Of a stretch of 64,000 nucleotides of DNA, positions 35,297-43,718 are shown one piece after another. How positions within the stretch are numbered: position 1 is the first letter of the stretch; every line of letters starts with the position of its first letter. Origin of the DNA: Hydrocarboniclastica marina (GTDB lineage: Bacteria > Pseudomonadota > Gammaproteobacteria > Pseudomonadales > Oleiphilaceae); the NCBI RefSeq assembly GCF_004851605.1, contig NZ_CP031093.1, positions 620,001 to 684,000 of the forward strand, given 5' to 3'. The notes beneath the pieces were generated by a model. That model ran no database searches and had not been told where the DNA came from. It saw only the letters and a program-made list of their open reading frames with translations. The position numbers and the translations under genes were made by a program.

Positions 35297-38013
35297 GGCA
35301 GCAAGGGCTCCGTCACCGTATGTTCTGGCTTCTCCTGGCTGCAAGCCTTTCGCTCGTTGTGGAAGCTGACACGCAGGTCAGAACCTACACCACCCCGGGT
35401 ACCCATTCATTTACCGCACCTGCGTTTGTTTCCCAGCTAACCGTGGAGGTCTGGGGCGGCGGAGGTCGTGGTGACGGTTTTTACGGGGGCGGAGGTGGCG
35501 GTGGTGCCTACGCGCGCTCGGACTTTAACGTCTCTGCCGGGGCGGTGTTCAGCCTGAGAGTGGGGGGCGGCAGCGTCAGTAACTCTCCTGGTGAAGACAG
35601 CTGGTTCAGCAGCGCCACCATGCTGATGGCCAAAGGCGGCAACAGTACGAACAGGCGGACCGGTGCAAGCGGTGGGGCTGCGGCTGACAGCATAGGCAGC
35701 ATTCGCTACAGCGGTGGTAACGGCACTTCGGGCAGCCCGGGCCTGTTTGGGCTGTTGGCCTATGGCGGCGGCGCAGGATCTTCGGCTGGTATTGCCTCAA
35801 ACGGCACGAACGGCTCTTATGAGTACGGCGGAACCGCTCCGGCTGGTGGTGGGAACGGTGGCACCGGGGCAGGCACGTTCCTGATCCTGTTCGGCGGCGC
35901 CGGGGAGCCCGGCTATTCGCCAGGCGGTGGCGGTGGCGGGGGCTCCACGCTAGGCGGTGGCCGGGGCGGAAACGGCCGGGTGCGAATTACCTACGTAAGG
36001 CCTGACATCCATCACTTTGAACTCAGCCACTCCGGCAGTGGCCTGACCTGTCGCGCTGAGCCGATAACGGTGCGCGCCTGTTCAGACGCAGCTTGTTCAA
36101 CGACCTTCAATGATGCAGTAACGGTTGCGCTCTCCCCCGGTGGCTGGGTCGGGGGTAGTACCGTCGCTTTCTCAGGCGGGCAGGCGACCGTGCCGCTAAG
36201 AAAGGCGAGCGCTGGGTTTCTGACATTGGGTGTCACGTCTTCCTCGCCCCAGGCCGGCAACCTGCAGACCCTCTGCCGGGCCGGCGGCGGCTCGGCCTCG
36301 ACCGCCGCCTGTACCCTGGAGTTTCATAACTCGAAACTCGAATATTCAGTGCCCGATGTGGTTGCCGCCAAAGACTCTGCAGCGTTCAAGATCAGTGCGA
36401 TTGCAACCGATCCCGCGACGTCGGCCTGCGTACCCGCGTTCTCCAACGTTACGCAACCGGTCAGCTTCTGGACGATACATGAGAATCCTGCTGGTGTTGA
36501 CCTTACGGCAACGCCGGGTATCGCAGTGAACGGTGAGACAACCGGGGTTGGGATCGGCGGCGCCACTGACATTGACCTCGTGTTTGACGCCCAAGGACAA
36601 GCCTCAGTGGCAGTTAATTACCCCGAAGCCGGCCAGGTTCAGCTTGTTTCAGTTTACCGCGGCGACTCAAGTCGCGGGGATGAAGGGCTGGTGATGCTCG
36701 GCTACGACAGTTTTATCAGCACTCCCGCCGGCTTTTGTATTGAAGCGCCCGATCCGCGCTCAAGCTGCAGCACCACGGCGCTGGCGGACTGTACCGTCCT
36801 GGCGGAAGCCGGCGAGCCGTTTGAGCTGAGAGCGCGTGCGGTGGCCTGGCAGGCGGACGGCGAGACTGGTGCGGAATTTTGTGCTGGCAACCCCACCACG
36901 ACCAATTTTCGCCACACCGGGCTGACCCTCGGCCACACTCTGGTAGCGCCCGCCGGCGGCTCTGCCGGGACGCTGGCCGTGGCCAGCGCGGCTTTCACAA
37001 GCGCCGGTGCAGGCACGAGCATTCTCGACCAGGCGGTTAGCGAGGTAGGGGTCTTCCGCTTCCGGACGAACGCGGGCGAAACATACCTGGGGCGCGGTTT
37101 ACCGGCGGCTGAGAGCGCCGCAATCGGGCGTTTCACTCCCGCGAACTTCCTTGTCACTGTACCTGACGCCGGTGAGTTAGAAGCCTTCTGCGACGCAGGC
37201 ACTGCATTCACTTATATCGGCCAGCCTATTCAGTGGTCTCTGCTGCCGGAAATCTGGATTACGGCTCGAAACCGTGCCGGCACTCCCACGCTGAACTACA
37301 TCGACGACTTTCAGAAACTGAGCGTTAATGACATCACTCGCCTATGGCCTGACAGCGACAACGCCCAGGCTCTTACCGACGGTTCGGGCAATCTGGCGGT
37401 TACCCACGAGGCAGGGGCAGAGAGCCTTGAGCTGCTTACACCGGGCACAATGAGCTTCAACTTCTCGATCATGGATGAGCTGGTCTTCACCAAACTGAAT
37501 ACCGCGAAAGTGGCCCCGTTTGAGCCTCAGCTGACATTTGGGCTGGAACCGTTCAGTGACGCTGACGGCGTCGCCCCGTCTCTGCCACTACCCGATATAA
37601 GCCCTGGCAGTGACTTCCTGTTGGGTTTCGGCCGACTCTATCTCGAAAACGTATCCGGGCCCGAGAATATTGATGAGCTGCTGATGCCATTCCAGACCCA
37701 GTACTGGGACGGGAATCGGTTTGTGACCAACAGTGTCGATGACTGTACCGCCTGGGCAACTACTGACATTGCTTACAGCGGCAGCCATGGTTCCATGAAC
37801 CCCGGTTCCGGGTTTGTCACGGCGGGTGTGGGCAGCGGCCTGGCCCTCGTCCCCGCTGGGACCCAGGGCACGGACACGGCAACCTGGACTGTGCCCGTCT
37901 GGCTGCAGGACGACTGGGATGGAGACGGTGTACTGGACAACCCCCAAGGCCTGGCTACCTTCGGCGTACACCGTGGTCACGACCGCATCCTCTACTGGCG
38001 TGAAGCCCCTTAG
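35293..38013 (+). CDS. mshQ: MshQ-like surface protein with glycine-rich domain
   Basis: A 906-residue exported protein from the ATG at 35293, with a signal peptide (FWLLLAASLSLVVEADT). Residues of about 27-235 are glycine-rich (VEVWGGGGRGDGFYGGGGGG and similar runs), with TYTTPGTHSFTAPAFVSQLT at the start, like domains of tail-fibre and surface proteins. The rest (about 240-906) is an MshQ/DUF6701-type body with HFELSHSGSGLTCRAEPITV and repeated Cys pairs. It is the last gene of the locus and a candidate pilus-tip adhesin. Placement at the tip is inference. Confidence 0.85.
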   Translation: MRQQGLRHRMFWLLLAASLSLVVEADTQVRTYTTPGTHSFTAPAFVSQLTVEVWGGGGRGDGFYGGGGGGGAYARSDFNVSAGAVFSLRVGGGSVSNSPGEDSWFSSATMLMAKGGNSTNRRTGASGGAAADSIGSIRYSGGNGTSGSPGLFGLLAYGGGAGSSAGIASNGTNGSYEYGGTAPAGGGNGGTGAGTFLILFGGAGEPGYSPGGGGGGGSTLGGGRGGNGRVRITYVRPDIHHFELSHSGSGLTCRAEPITVRACSDAACSTTFNDAVTVALSPGGWVGGSTVAFSGGQATVPLRKASAGFLTLGVTSSSPQAGNLQTLCRAGGGSASTAACTLEFHNSKLEYSVPDVVAAKDSAAFKISAIATDPATSACVPAFSNVTQPVSFWTIHENPAGVDLTATPGIAVNGETTGVGIGGATDIDLVFDAQGQASVAVNYPEAGQVQLVSVYRGDSSRGDEGLVMLGYDSFISTPAGFCIEAPDPRSSCSTTALADCTVLAEAGEPFELRARAVAWQADGETGAEFCAGNPTTTNFRHTGLTLGHTLVAPAGGSAGTLAVASAAFTSAGAGTSILDQAVSEVGVFRFRTNAGETYLGRGLPAAESAAIGRFTPANFLVTVPDAGELEAFCDAGTAFTYIGQPIQWSLLPEIWITARNRAGTPTLNYIDDFQKLSVNDITRLWPDSDNAQALTDGSGNLAVTHEAGAESLELLTPGTMSFNFSIMDELVFTKLNTAKVAPFEPQLTFGLEPFSDADGVAPSLPLPDISPGSDFLLGFGRLYLENVSGPENIDELLMPFQTQYWDGNRFVTNSVDDCTAWATTDIAYSGSHGSMNPGSGFVTAGVGSGLALVPAGTQGTDTATWTVPVWLQDDWDGDGVLDNPQGLATFGVHRGHDRILYWREAP

Positions 38014-38145
38014 GCCAACCCTTGGCGCCGACTGCAGCTTATGTTCAAGGTGATGAGCTGAACCGCGGCAGGGCGGCTTGCCATGACGTACCGGGAAGCC
38101 AGGAACCGGGCTTCGCGTCCCTGACTCCTGAGAAGGCCGTCTGTT

Positions 38146-39579
38146 CTAATCCTCCAGATCTTCTGCAGCGGCACTCTCCATATCCAGCTCCTTGATCTTT
38201 CGAGTCAGTGTATTTCTACCCCATCCGAGTAACTGCGCGCCATCTCTGCGCCGTCCACCGGTGTGTTTGAGCGCAGTCTCGATCATGACCCGCTCGAACT
38301 CGGGTATTGCCGTATCGAGAATGCCCTGCTTGCCTCGTTTCAACTCCAGCTCCGCCCAATTCCGTAAGCCTTCCTGCCAGGTCTGGCCCGTTACCGGCGC
38401 CTCATCCTGGGCCATGAGTTCGGGCGGCAGGTCGGAGATATGGATTTCGCGTCCGCTGGCCATGACTGTCAGCCAACGGCAGGTGTTCTCCAACTGCCGC
38501 ACGTTACCGGGCCAGGGCAGGGTGCTCAGGTACTCTTCGGTGTCGGGGCGCAGCACTTTGGGCTCAACCGATAACTCCTTGGCAGCCGCCTTGAGGAAGT
38601 ACTGCATCAGGCGGGGAATATCCTCCCGACGTTCGGCCAGTTTCGGCAGGTGCACACGAATGACGTTGAGCCGGTGAAACAGATCCTCGCGGAAAGAGCC
38701 GGCTTCAACCAGCTTCTCCAGGTTCTGGTGAGTCGCCGCTATGATACGAACGTCCGCCCGTATCGCTGTGGTCCCACCTACACGGTAGAACTCGCTGTCT
38801 GCCAAAACCCGCAGCAGCCGGGTTTGGGTGTCCGCCGGCATGTCGCCAATCTCATCGAGAAACAACGTGCCGCCATTGGCTTGCTCGAACCGACCCTGTC
38901 TTAGAGCGCCCGCGCCGGTAAAGGCGCCCTTCTCGTGGCCGAACAGCTCGGACTCGATCAGGTCTTTGGGAATCGCCGCCATGTTCAGGGCAATAAATGC
39001 CGATTTTGCCCGGGGGCTATGGTTGTGCAGGGCCCGGGCTACAAGCTCTTTGCCGGTGCCGCTTTCGCCGTTGATCAGCACGGTTATATTCGAATGCGAT
39101 AGGCGACCAATGGCGCGGAAGACCTCCTGCATGGCCGGTGCTTCGCCGATAATCTCTGTCGTGTCAGCACGCTCGCCCTTGGCGGGCTCGTGGTGGGCGC
39201 GCTGCTCATGGCTGTGGGCGACCGCTCGCTTGACCAGGCTGACGGCATCATCAACATCGAAGGGCTTGGGCAGGTACTCAAAGGCACCGGTCTGGTACGA
39301 CGATACCGCACTCTCCAGATCCGAATGAGCTGTCATGATTATGACTGGCAGCCCTGGGTGTCGCTCGACGATCTGCGATAACAATTCGATGCCATCAATA
39401 CCGGGCATCCGGATATCGCTGATGATGGCGTCAGGTCGCTCATGTTCGAGGTGGCGCATGACATCATCGCCGTTCTCGAAAGCCCGGGGATTCATCTGTG
39501 CCTGGCTCAGGGCACGGTCCAGCACCCAGCGGATGCTGCGGTCATCATCAATGATCCAGACGTTGGCGGTTTCGGTCAT
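38146..39579 (-). CDS. ntrC: Nitrogen regulation response regulator NtrC
   Basis: A 477-residue sigma-54 activator: receiver domain with the phosphoacceptor Asp55 (ISDIRMPGIDG), AAA+ domain with Walker A GESGTGKE and the sigma-54 loop GAFTGA, and a C-terminal Fis-type helix-turn-helix (RRRDGAQLLGWGRNTLTRKI). The ATG at 39579 makes an ATGA overlap with ntrB and starts the conserved MTETANVWIIDDD. When phosphorylated under nitrogen limitation it activates glnA-type promoters, such as the sigma-54 promoter at 43410. Confidence 0.97.
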   Translation of the reverse strand: MTETANVWIIDDDRSIRWVLDRALSQAQMNPRAFENGDDVMRHLEHERPDAIISDIRMPGIDGIELLSQIVERHPGLPVIIMTAHSDLESAVSSYQTGAFEYLPKPFDVDDAVSLVKRAVAHSHEQRAHHEPAKGERADTTEIIGEAPAMQEVFRAIGRLSHSNITVLINGESGTGKELVARALHNHSPRAKSAFIALNMAAIPKDLIESELFGHEKGAFTGAGALRQGRFEQANGGTLFLDEIGDMPADTQTRLLRVLADSEFYRVGGTTAIRADVRIIAATHQNLEKLVEAGSFREDLFHRLNVIRVHLPKLAERREDIPRLMQYFLKAAAKELSVEPKVLRPDTEEYLSTLPWPGNVRQLENTCRWLTVMASGREIHISDLPPELMAQDEAPVTGQTWQEGLRNWAELELKRGKQGILDTAIPEFERVMIETALKHTGGRRRDGAQLLGWGRNTLTRKIKELDMESAAAEDLED

Positions 39580-40649
39580 GCCGGTGGCTCCAGAGGAATG
39601 AAGATTATAAAGTTTGTACGTCCCGGGCTGCTTTCGCACTCCACCAGGCCGTGGTGCTGACCAATAATGCTTTGGGTGATTGCCAGCCCCAGGCCGGTGC
39701 CGTTGGCGCGCCCGCTGATCATGGGGTAAAAGACGTTCTGGAGAAGATCCGCAGGAATTCCCGGGCCGTTGTCGATGATATCTACCCGGACAACAAGACG
39801 GTGCCGGTTCTGGCCAATGGTGAACTGCCTCAGCGCTCGGGTGCGAAACAGAATACGCGGCTCATGTGCCGGCGGCTTCTGATGGGCCAAAGCTTCAAGC
39901 GCGTTGCGCGCAACATTGAGGAACGCCTGGATAAGCTGGGCTTTATCGCCTAGAAACTCGGGTAGCGAGACGTCGTAATCCCGGGCGAACTGCACCGTGC
40001 CTTTACTCTCTGCTTCGAGCAGGGTGCGGACGCGCTCCAGCACTTCGTGAATATTCGCGCTTGCCATCTGCGGCGCCTTGTTGGGGCCGAGCATCCGGTC
40101 TACCAGTGCCCGCAGACGGTCCGCTTCCTCGATGATGACCCGGGTATAGTCCTTGAGGCCCTGGGAGTCCAGTTCCCGGTCCAGCAGTTGAGCAGCACCC
40201 CGTATCCCGCCGAGGGGGTTCTTGATCTCATGAGCCATGCCACGGACCAGGATGCGGGTAGTCTCTTGCTGGTGCAGCAGTTCCTCTTCGCGGGTTATAC
40301 GCAGCAGGCGGTCGCGGGGTTGAATCTCCATCAGCAGCGCAGCGGCGTCGTCAGGAAAAGGCGAGATCGAGTAGTCCGCTCTGACACGGGTGCCGCTCGA
40401 GAGCATGAACTCCGCCTCGCGGCGGGTGAAGGGATGCCCACTGACGACGCTTTCCTGCAGTGTCTGAAGCGCCTCATCAGTCTCGATAAAGAGGTCGGTT
40501 ACGGGCGCATCCTGGATCCGCTTGCCGCTGACTTCAAACAGCATTTCAGCGGCGGGATTGATATAGATTACCCGCAGCCTCCGGTCCAGCAGGAGGACAG
40601 CGGTCGAGAGGTTCTCGAGCATTCGTTTAAAAAAGGGAGCTCGCTTCAT
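39576..40649 (-). CDS. ntrB: Nitrogen regulation sensor kinase NtrB
   Basis: A 357-residue cytoplasmic PAS/histidine kinase with no membrane segment. The N-terminal PAS domain (LLLDRRLRVIYINPAAEMLF), H-box GMAHEIKNPLGGIRGAAQLL with the phosphorylated His, and ATP-binding motifs (NVARNALEAL, DNGPGIP, GTGLGL) are complete. It phosphorylates NtrC and is controlled by PII proteins. The ATG at 40649 has GAGG 6 nt upstream; a TTG one codon earlier is less likely. Confidence 0.96.
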   Translation of the reverse strand: MKRAPFFKRMLENLSTAVLLLDRRLRVIYINPAAEMLFEVSGKRIQDAPVTDLFIETDEALQTLQESVVSGHPFTRREAEFMLSSGTRVRADYSISPFPDDAAALLMEIQPRDRLLRITREEELLHQQETTRILVRGMAHEIKNPLGGIRGAAQLLDRELDSQGLKDYTRVIIEEADRLRALVDRMLGPNKAPQMASANIHEVLERVRTLLEAESKGTVQFARDYDVSLPEFLGDKAQLIQAFLNVARNALEALAHQKPPAHEPRILFRTRALRQFTIGQNRHRLVVRVDIIDNGPGIPADLLQNVFYPMISGRANGTGLGLAITQSIIGQHHGLVECESSPGRTNFIIFIPLEPPA

Positions 40650-41055
40650 CAATGCCTCATGTATGGAGGAGACTCATCCTGGAGTGCCTTGCCTGAACCT
40701 GCACGCTACTCAGCCCGCACGCGACCCGCGAAGGAGGCAATTGCAGGGCTGGGCCAGCGGCAGCACCAATGGACAGCCACCAGTGCAGATTGTTTTGCAA
40801 AAACTGAACCAATTGAAAGCACGGGCTGTTTTTTCTGACATGTGCTCATAAGGTCCCTGTTTGCAGCGCCAGCGGCGGGGCCTGCAGCGCATGCGGTGAC
40901 GGGCTGAGCGCTAGCCGCGCCATACTGGGTCGCTGGCGTCACTCAAAGGGGGCGCTTGCACCATAGTAGTGCATCAGGGGTTCTGCGTCAGAAATAACAA
41001 GGAGGGAAGCGCGCTAGGGGTCGTAGCTCGGCTTGCACCGGCGCGCAAGGAAAAG
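40650..41055. other. 406-bp gap between ntrB and the DUF4124 gene
   Basis: No convincing gene; the open frames here are short and unlike the neighbours. It holds one perfect NtrC-type dyad (40957-40973) about 308 bp before the ntrB start. I found no clear sigma-54 -24/-12 pair here. Confidence 0.6.
40957..40973. promoter_or_regulatory. NtrC-binding box upstream of ntrB
   Basis: TGCAC-N7-GTGCA, a perfect match to the enterobacterial NtrC site pattern (TGCAC, 7 bp, GTGCA). It points to feedback control of ntrBC by NtrC, as known at the E. coli glnL promoter. Confidence 0.65.
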
Positions 41056-41610
41056 CTAGTTCAGCACGGAAGGTCTATGGACAGTGAAGGTTATGGATTC
41101 GCCTGTTTCGACAACGTCCCCATCACGAGCGAGAACGCGCACGGTAGCAGTATGTGTGCCCCTGTCTATGTGGTTGACCTCAAAGCGGCCCGACTGGTTA
41201 GTCCCGAGGGATTGGCCATCCAGAAGCACCTCAAAGCGGTGGCTTTCGTCGAGTTGGGGACTGGCCGCTACGCTCATGACGATGTTGCCACTACCACTCC
41301 AGAAAGCGGACTCGTTCTGGGGCTCATTAAACTCGACAAGGTTGTAGCTGCTCCGCGGTTCCGCGTCTTGCCGGACAGCGTCAGCTGCTTGCTGAAGGTT
41401 TTCTTCCGTCAATCGTCCCCGGGGCATTTCAATCGTCGGCACTTCACGTACCTCGATTTTCTCCGCCTTTTCCATTCCAGCCGGGGGCTCATCGGTAAAC
41501 ACGACGTTGCCGTTTTTGTCCTTGTACCGGAACACTTCCGCCGTCACGGCAGAGGAGAACAGGGCAGAGGACACCAGGGCAGACAGAAGGAACAGGATGA
41601 CCAGGCGCAT
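41056..41610 (-). CDS. DUF4124 exported protein
   Basis: A 184-residue protein with a signal peptide (MRLVILFLLSALVSSALFSS, cut near AVTA/EV) and the DUF4124 start EVFRYKDKNGNVVFTDEPPA. The C-terminal half (about 100-184) looks like a small beta domain (FEVLLDGQSLGTNQSGRFEV, then HTATVRVLARDG). Function unknown; a DUF4124 gene between glnA and ntrBC is also seen in pseudomonads. It lies 186 bp downstream of glnA on the same strand, behind a terminator. Confidence 0.85.
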   Translation of the reverse strand: MRLVILFLLSALVSSALFSSAVTAEVFRYKDKNGNVVFTDEPPAGMEKAEKIEVREVPTIEMPRGRLTEENLQQAADAVRQDAEPRSSYNLVEFNEPQNESAFWSGSGNIVMSVAASPQLDESHRFEVLLDGQSLGTNQSGRFEVNHIDRGTHTATVRVLARDGDVVETGESITFTVHRPSVLN

Positions 41611-41691
41611 GGAAACTCCTTGGGCGCGTTTATTCGCATCCTGAGTATTGTAAGAGTTGAGTGCGAATGCAACCAGCGTGTACGCCAGAGA

Positions 41692-41720
41692 CGAAAAAGC
41701 CCCGCATGAGAGCGGGGCTT
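41692..41720 (-). terminator. Rho-independent terminator after glnA
   Basis: On the minus strand AAGCCCCGC, loop TCTCAT, GCGGGGCTT, then TTTCG. A 9-bp perfect stem about 77 bp downstream of the glnA stop, separating glnA from DUF4124-ntrBC. Confidence 0.9.
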
Positions 41721-41796
41721 GAACGTTGCCGGGGACGTCAGAATGTGACCAGGCGACAACTGAGACGCAGCAGCTGTATTCCCAGCCGCAGTTTCT

Positions 41797-43200
41797 TTAG
41801 CAGCTGTAGTACAACTCGAACTCAACCGGGTGTGTGGTCATGTTCAGGCGCTCGATCTCGGTGCGCTTGAGGTCAATGTAGCCGCCGATCATGTCCTCGG
41901 TGAAAACACCACCGCGGGTCAGGAACTCATGGTCCGCTTCCAGACGCTCGATCGCTTCCTGCAGGGTTTCAGCCACGGTCGGGATGTTTTTGGCTTCTTC
42001 TTTCGGCAGGTCGTACAGATCCTTGTCCATGGCATCGCCAGGGTGGATCTTGTTCTGGATGCCGTCGAGGCCAGCCATCATCATGGCCGCGAACGCCAGG
42101 TAAGGGTTAGAGGACGCATCGGGGAATCGTACCTCGACACGACGGCCCTTCGGGCTCGACACGTAGGGGATACGGATTGACGCGGAACGGTTGCGAGCAG
42201 AGTAAGCCAGCATGACCGGTGCTTCGAAACCAGGTACCAGACGCTTGTAGGAGTTGGTAGAAGCGTTGGTGAACGCGTTCAGCGTCTTGGCGTGCTTGAT
42301 GATACCGCCGATGTAATACAGGGCGATCTCGCTCAGGCCAGCATAGCCGTCACCGGCGAAAATATTCTTTCCGTCTTTCTGCAGGGACATGTGCACGTGC
42401 ATGCCGGAACCGTTGTCGCCAACGATGGGCTTGGGCATGAATGTCGCTGTCTTGCCGTAGGCATGAGCCACGTTATGTACACAGTACTTCAGAATCTGGA
42501 CTTCATCAGCCTTCTTGACCAGGGTGTTGGCGCCAACGCCGATCTCACACTGCCCCGCAGTACCCACTTCGTGGTGGTGTACTTCGATAACCAGGCCCAT
42601 GGACTCCATAGCCGCACACATCGCGCCGCGGAGGTCGTGCAGGGAGTCAACCGGTGGTACGGGGAAGTAGCCGCCTTTGACACCTGGACGGTGACCGATG
42701 TTGTTGCGCTCGAAGTCTTCGCCAGATACCCAGGATGCTTCTTCTGAGTAGATTTCGTGGCGCGCGCCGCTGATACCGATATCCCACTTGACCGAGTCAA
42801 ATACGAAGAATTCGGGTTCCGGGCCAAACAGGGCGCTGTCAGCGATGCCGGTAGACTTGAGGTACTCTTCCGCGCGACGTGCCACGGAGCGTGGATCACG
42901 CTCGTAACCCTGCATGGTCGACGGCTCGACGATGTCACAGGTGATATTAAGGGTTGTTTCTTCGGTGAAAGGGTCGATAACAGAGGTGCTGTCATCGGGC
43001 ATCAGGATCATGTCGGATTCGTTGATGCCTTTCCAGCCGGAAATTGAAGAACCGTCGAACATCTTGCCGTCGGCGAAAAATTCGTCATCGATTTCGTGGT
43101 GAGGAATGGTGACGTGTTGTTCTTTACCGCGACTGTCAGTGAAGCGCAGGTCAACCCACTTGACTTCGTGTTCTTTAATCAGGTCCAGAGTCTTAGACAT
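41797..43200 (-). CDS. glnA: Glutamine synthetase type I
   Basis: A 467-residue GSI subunit that makes glutamine from glutamate, ammonia and ATP. It has the metal-binding [14 protein letters not shown] region, [17 protein letters not shown], and the adenylylation site Tyr396 in [14 protein letters not shown], so it is the GlnE-regulated GSI-beta type. glnE, coding for the modifying enzyme, lies 8 kb away at 51303. A sigma-54 promoter and NtrC-type sites are 200-330 bp upstream. Confidence 0.98.
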   Translation of the reverse strand: MSKTLDLIKEHEVKWVDLRFTDSRGKEQHVTIPHHEIDDEFFADGKMFDGSSISGWKGINESDMILMPDDSTSVIDPFTEETTLNITCDIVEPSTMQGYERDPRSVARRAEEYLKSTGIADSALFGPEPEFFVFDSVKWDIGISGARHEIYSEEASWVSGEDFERNNIGHRPGVKGGYFPVPPVDSLHDLRGAMCAAMESMGLVIEVHHHEVGTAGQCEIGVGANTLVKKADEVQILKYCVHNVAHAYGKTATFMPKPIVGDNGSGMHVHMSLQKDGKNIFAGDGYAGLSEIALYYIGGIIKHAKTLNAFTNASTNSYKRLVPGFEAPVMLAYSARNRSASIRIPYVSSPKGRRVEVRFPDASSNPYLAFAAMMMAGLDGIQNKIHPGDAMDKDLYDLPKEEAKNIPTVAETLQEAIERLEADHEFLTRGGVFTEDMIGGYIDLKRTEIERLNMTTHPVEFELYYSC

Positions 43201-43409
43201 GTTTTACCCCGTTGGCATGGTCATTTAAGGCCGGTTGCACCGGCTTACAGCTAGCTGCAGGTCCAGGCAATCCACAATTCGTTATCGGGCCTCAGTCAGG
43301 GACTGGGCGCCAAGAATTACGGCAGCATATCAAAAGCCATTCGTAGCTGCGCGCAGATTTTTCCGGGCATAGGCCCGAGGACTTCCCGGATCGGCTTGCG
43401 CTTTCTCGG

Positions 43410-43425
43410 TGCAAGTAGCTTGCCA
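43410..43425 (-). promoter_or_regulatory. glnA: Sigma-54 promoter of glnA
   Basis: On the minus strand TGGCAAGCTACTTGCA: GG at -24 and GC at -12 separated by exactly 10 bp, matching the sigma-54 consensus (TGGCAC-N5-TTGC) at all but one of the main positions. Start would be near 43398. Confidence 0.8.
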
Positions 43426-43438
43426 AATACCTGAACTC

Positions 43439-43454
43439 AGCACGGGCTGGTGCA
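43439..43454. promoter_or_regulatory. Degenerate NtrC-type dyad, glnA promoter-proximal
   Basis: AGCAC-N6-GTGCA, one base shorter in the spacer than the NtrC pattern and with T to A at the first base. It lies only about 14 bp upstream of the -24 element. Possibly a low-affinity site. Confidence 0.4.
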
Positions 43455-43510
43455 AACTGCTGATGATTCACTGGTTTGCTATTTGTACGGCACGCAAGGA
43501 TGGCTTGTAT

Positions 43511-43527
43511 TGCTCTAAAATGGTGCA
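43511..43527. promoter_or_regulatory. NtrC-type box upstream of glnA
   Basis: TGCTC-N7-GTGCA: 9 of 10 dyad bases match TGCAC-N7-GTGCA with the right spacer. Its centre is about 120 bp upstream of the predicted sigma-54 start, a normal enhancer distance. Confidence 0.65.
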
Positions 43528-43648
43528 TAAAAAAGTCATGGCGCACAAGTTTGGGGCGGTCTCATGGGTTTGCTTCGTTTCTGGTGGGCCCGGCCAGGCG
43601 CGCTTTGCAGTACATAAATTAAGCTTATCTACGGGTTTCCTAATAAGG

Positions 43649-43654
43649 TATACT
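43649..43654 (+). promoter_or_regulatory. Possible -10 box of typA
   Basis: TATACT, a 5/6 match, 65 bp before the typA start. The sequence 17-18 bp upstream (TTATCT region) is a weak -35. Confidence 0.4.
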
Positions 43655-43718
43655 GCGCCTCCTTTTTCTTCCGGCCAGTGCTTCTACGGGCCGGACCACC
43701 GTGTTTCAGGACCTTTCT

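Larger units (their letters stand above)
43201..43718. other. 518-bp divergent glnA / typA regulatory gap
   Basis: No gene seen. It carries a sigma-54 promoter reading toward glnA, two NtrC-type dyads, and a sigma-70 -10 box toward typA. The glnA leader from the sigma-54 start would be about 200 nt. Confidence 0.6.

Noticed and set aside
40706-40942. 78-codon minus-strand open frame between ntrB and DUF4124
   Set aside because: Composition is low-complexity Ala/Cys-rich, with no family or start signal; a chance frame in a regulatory gap.
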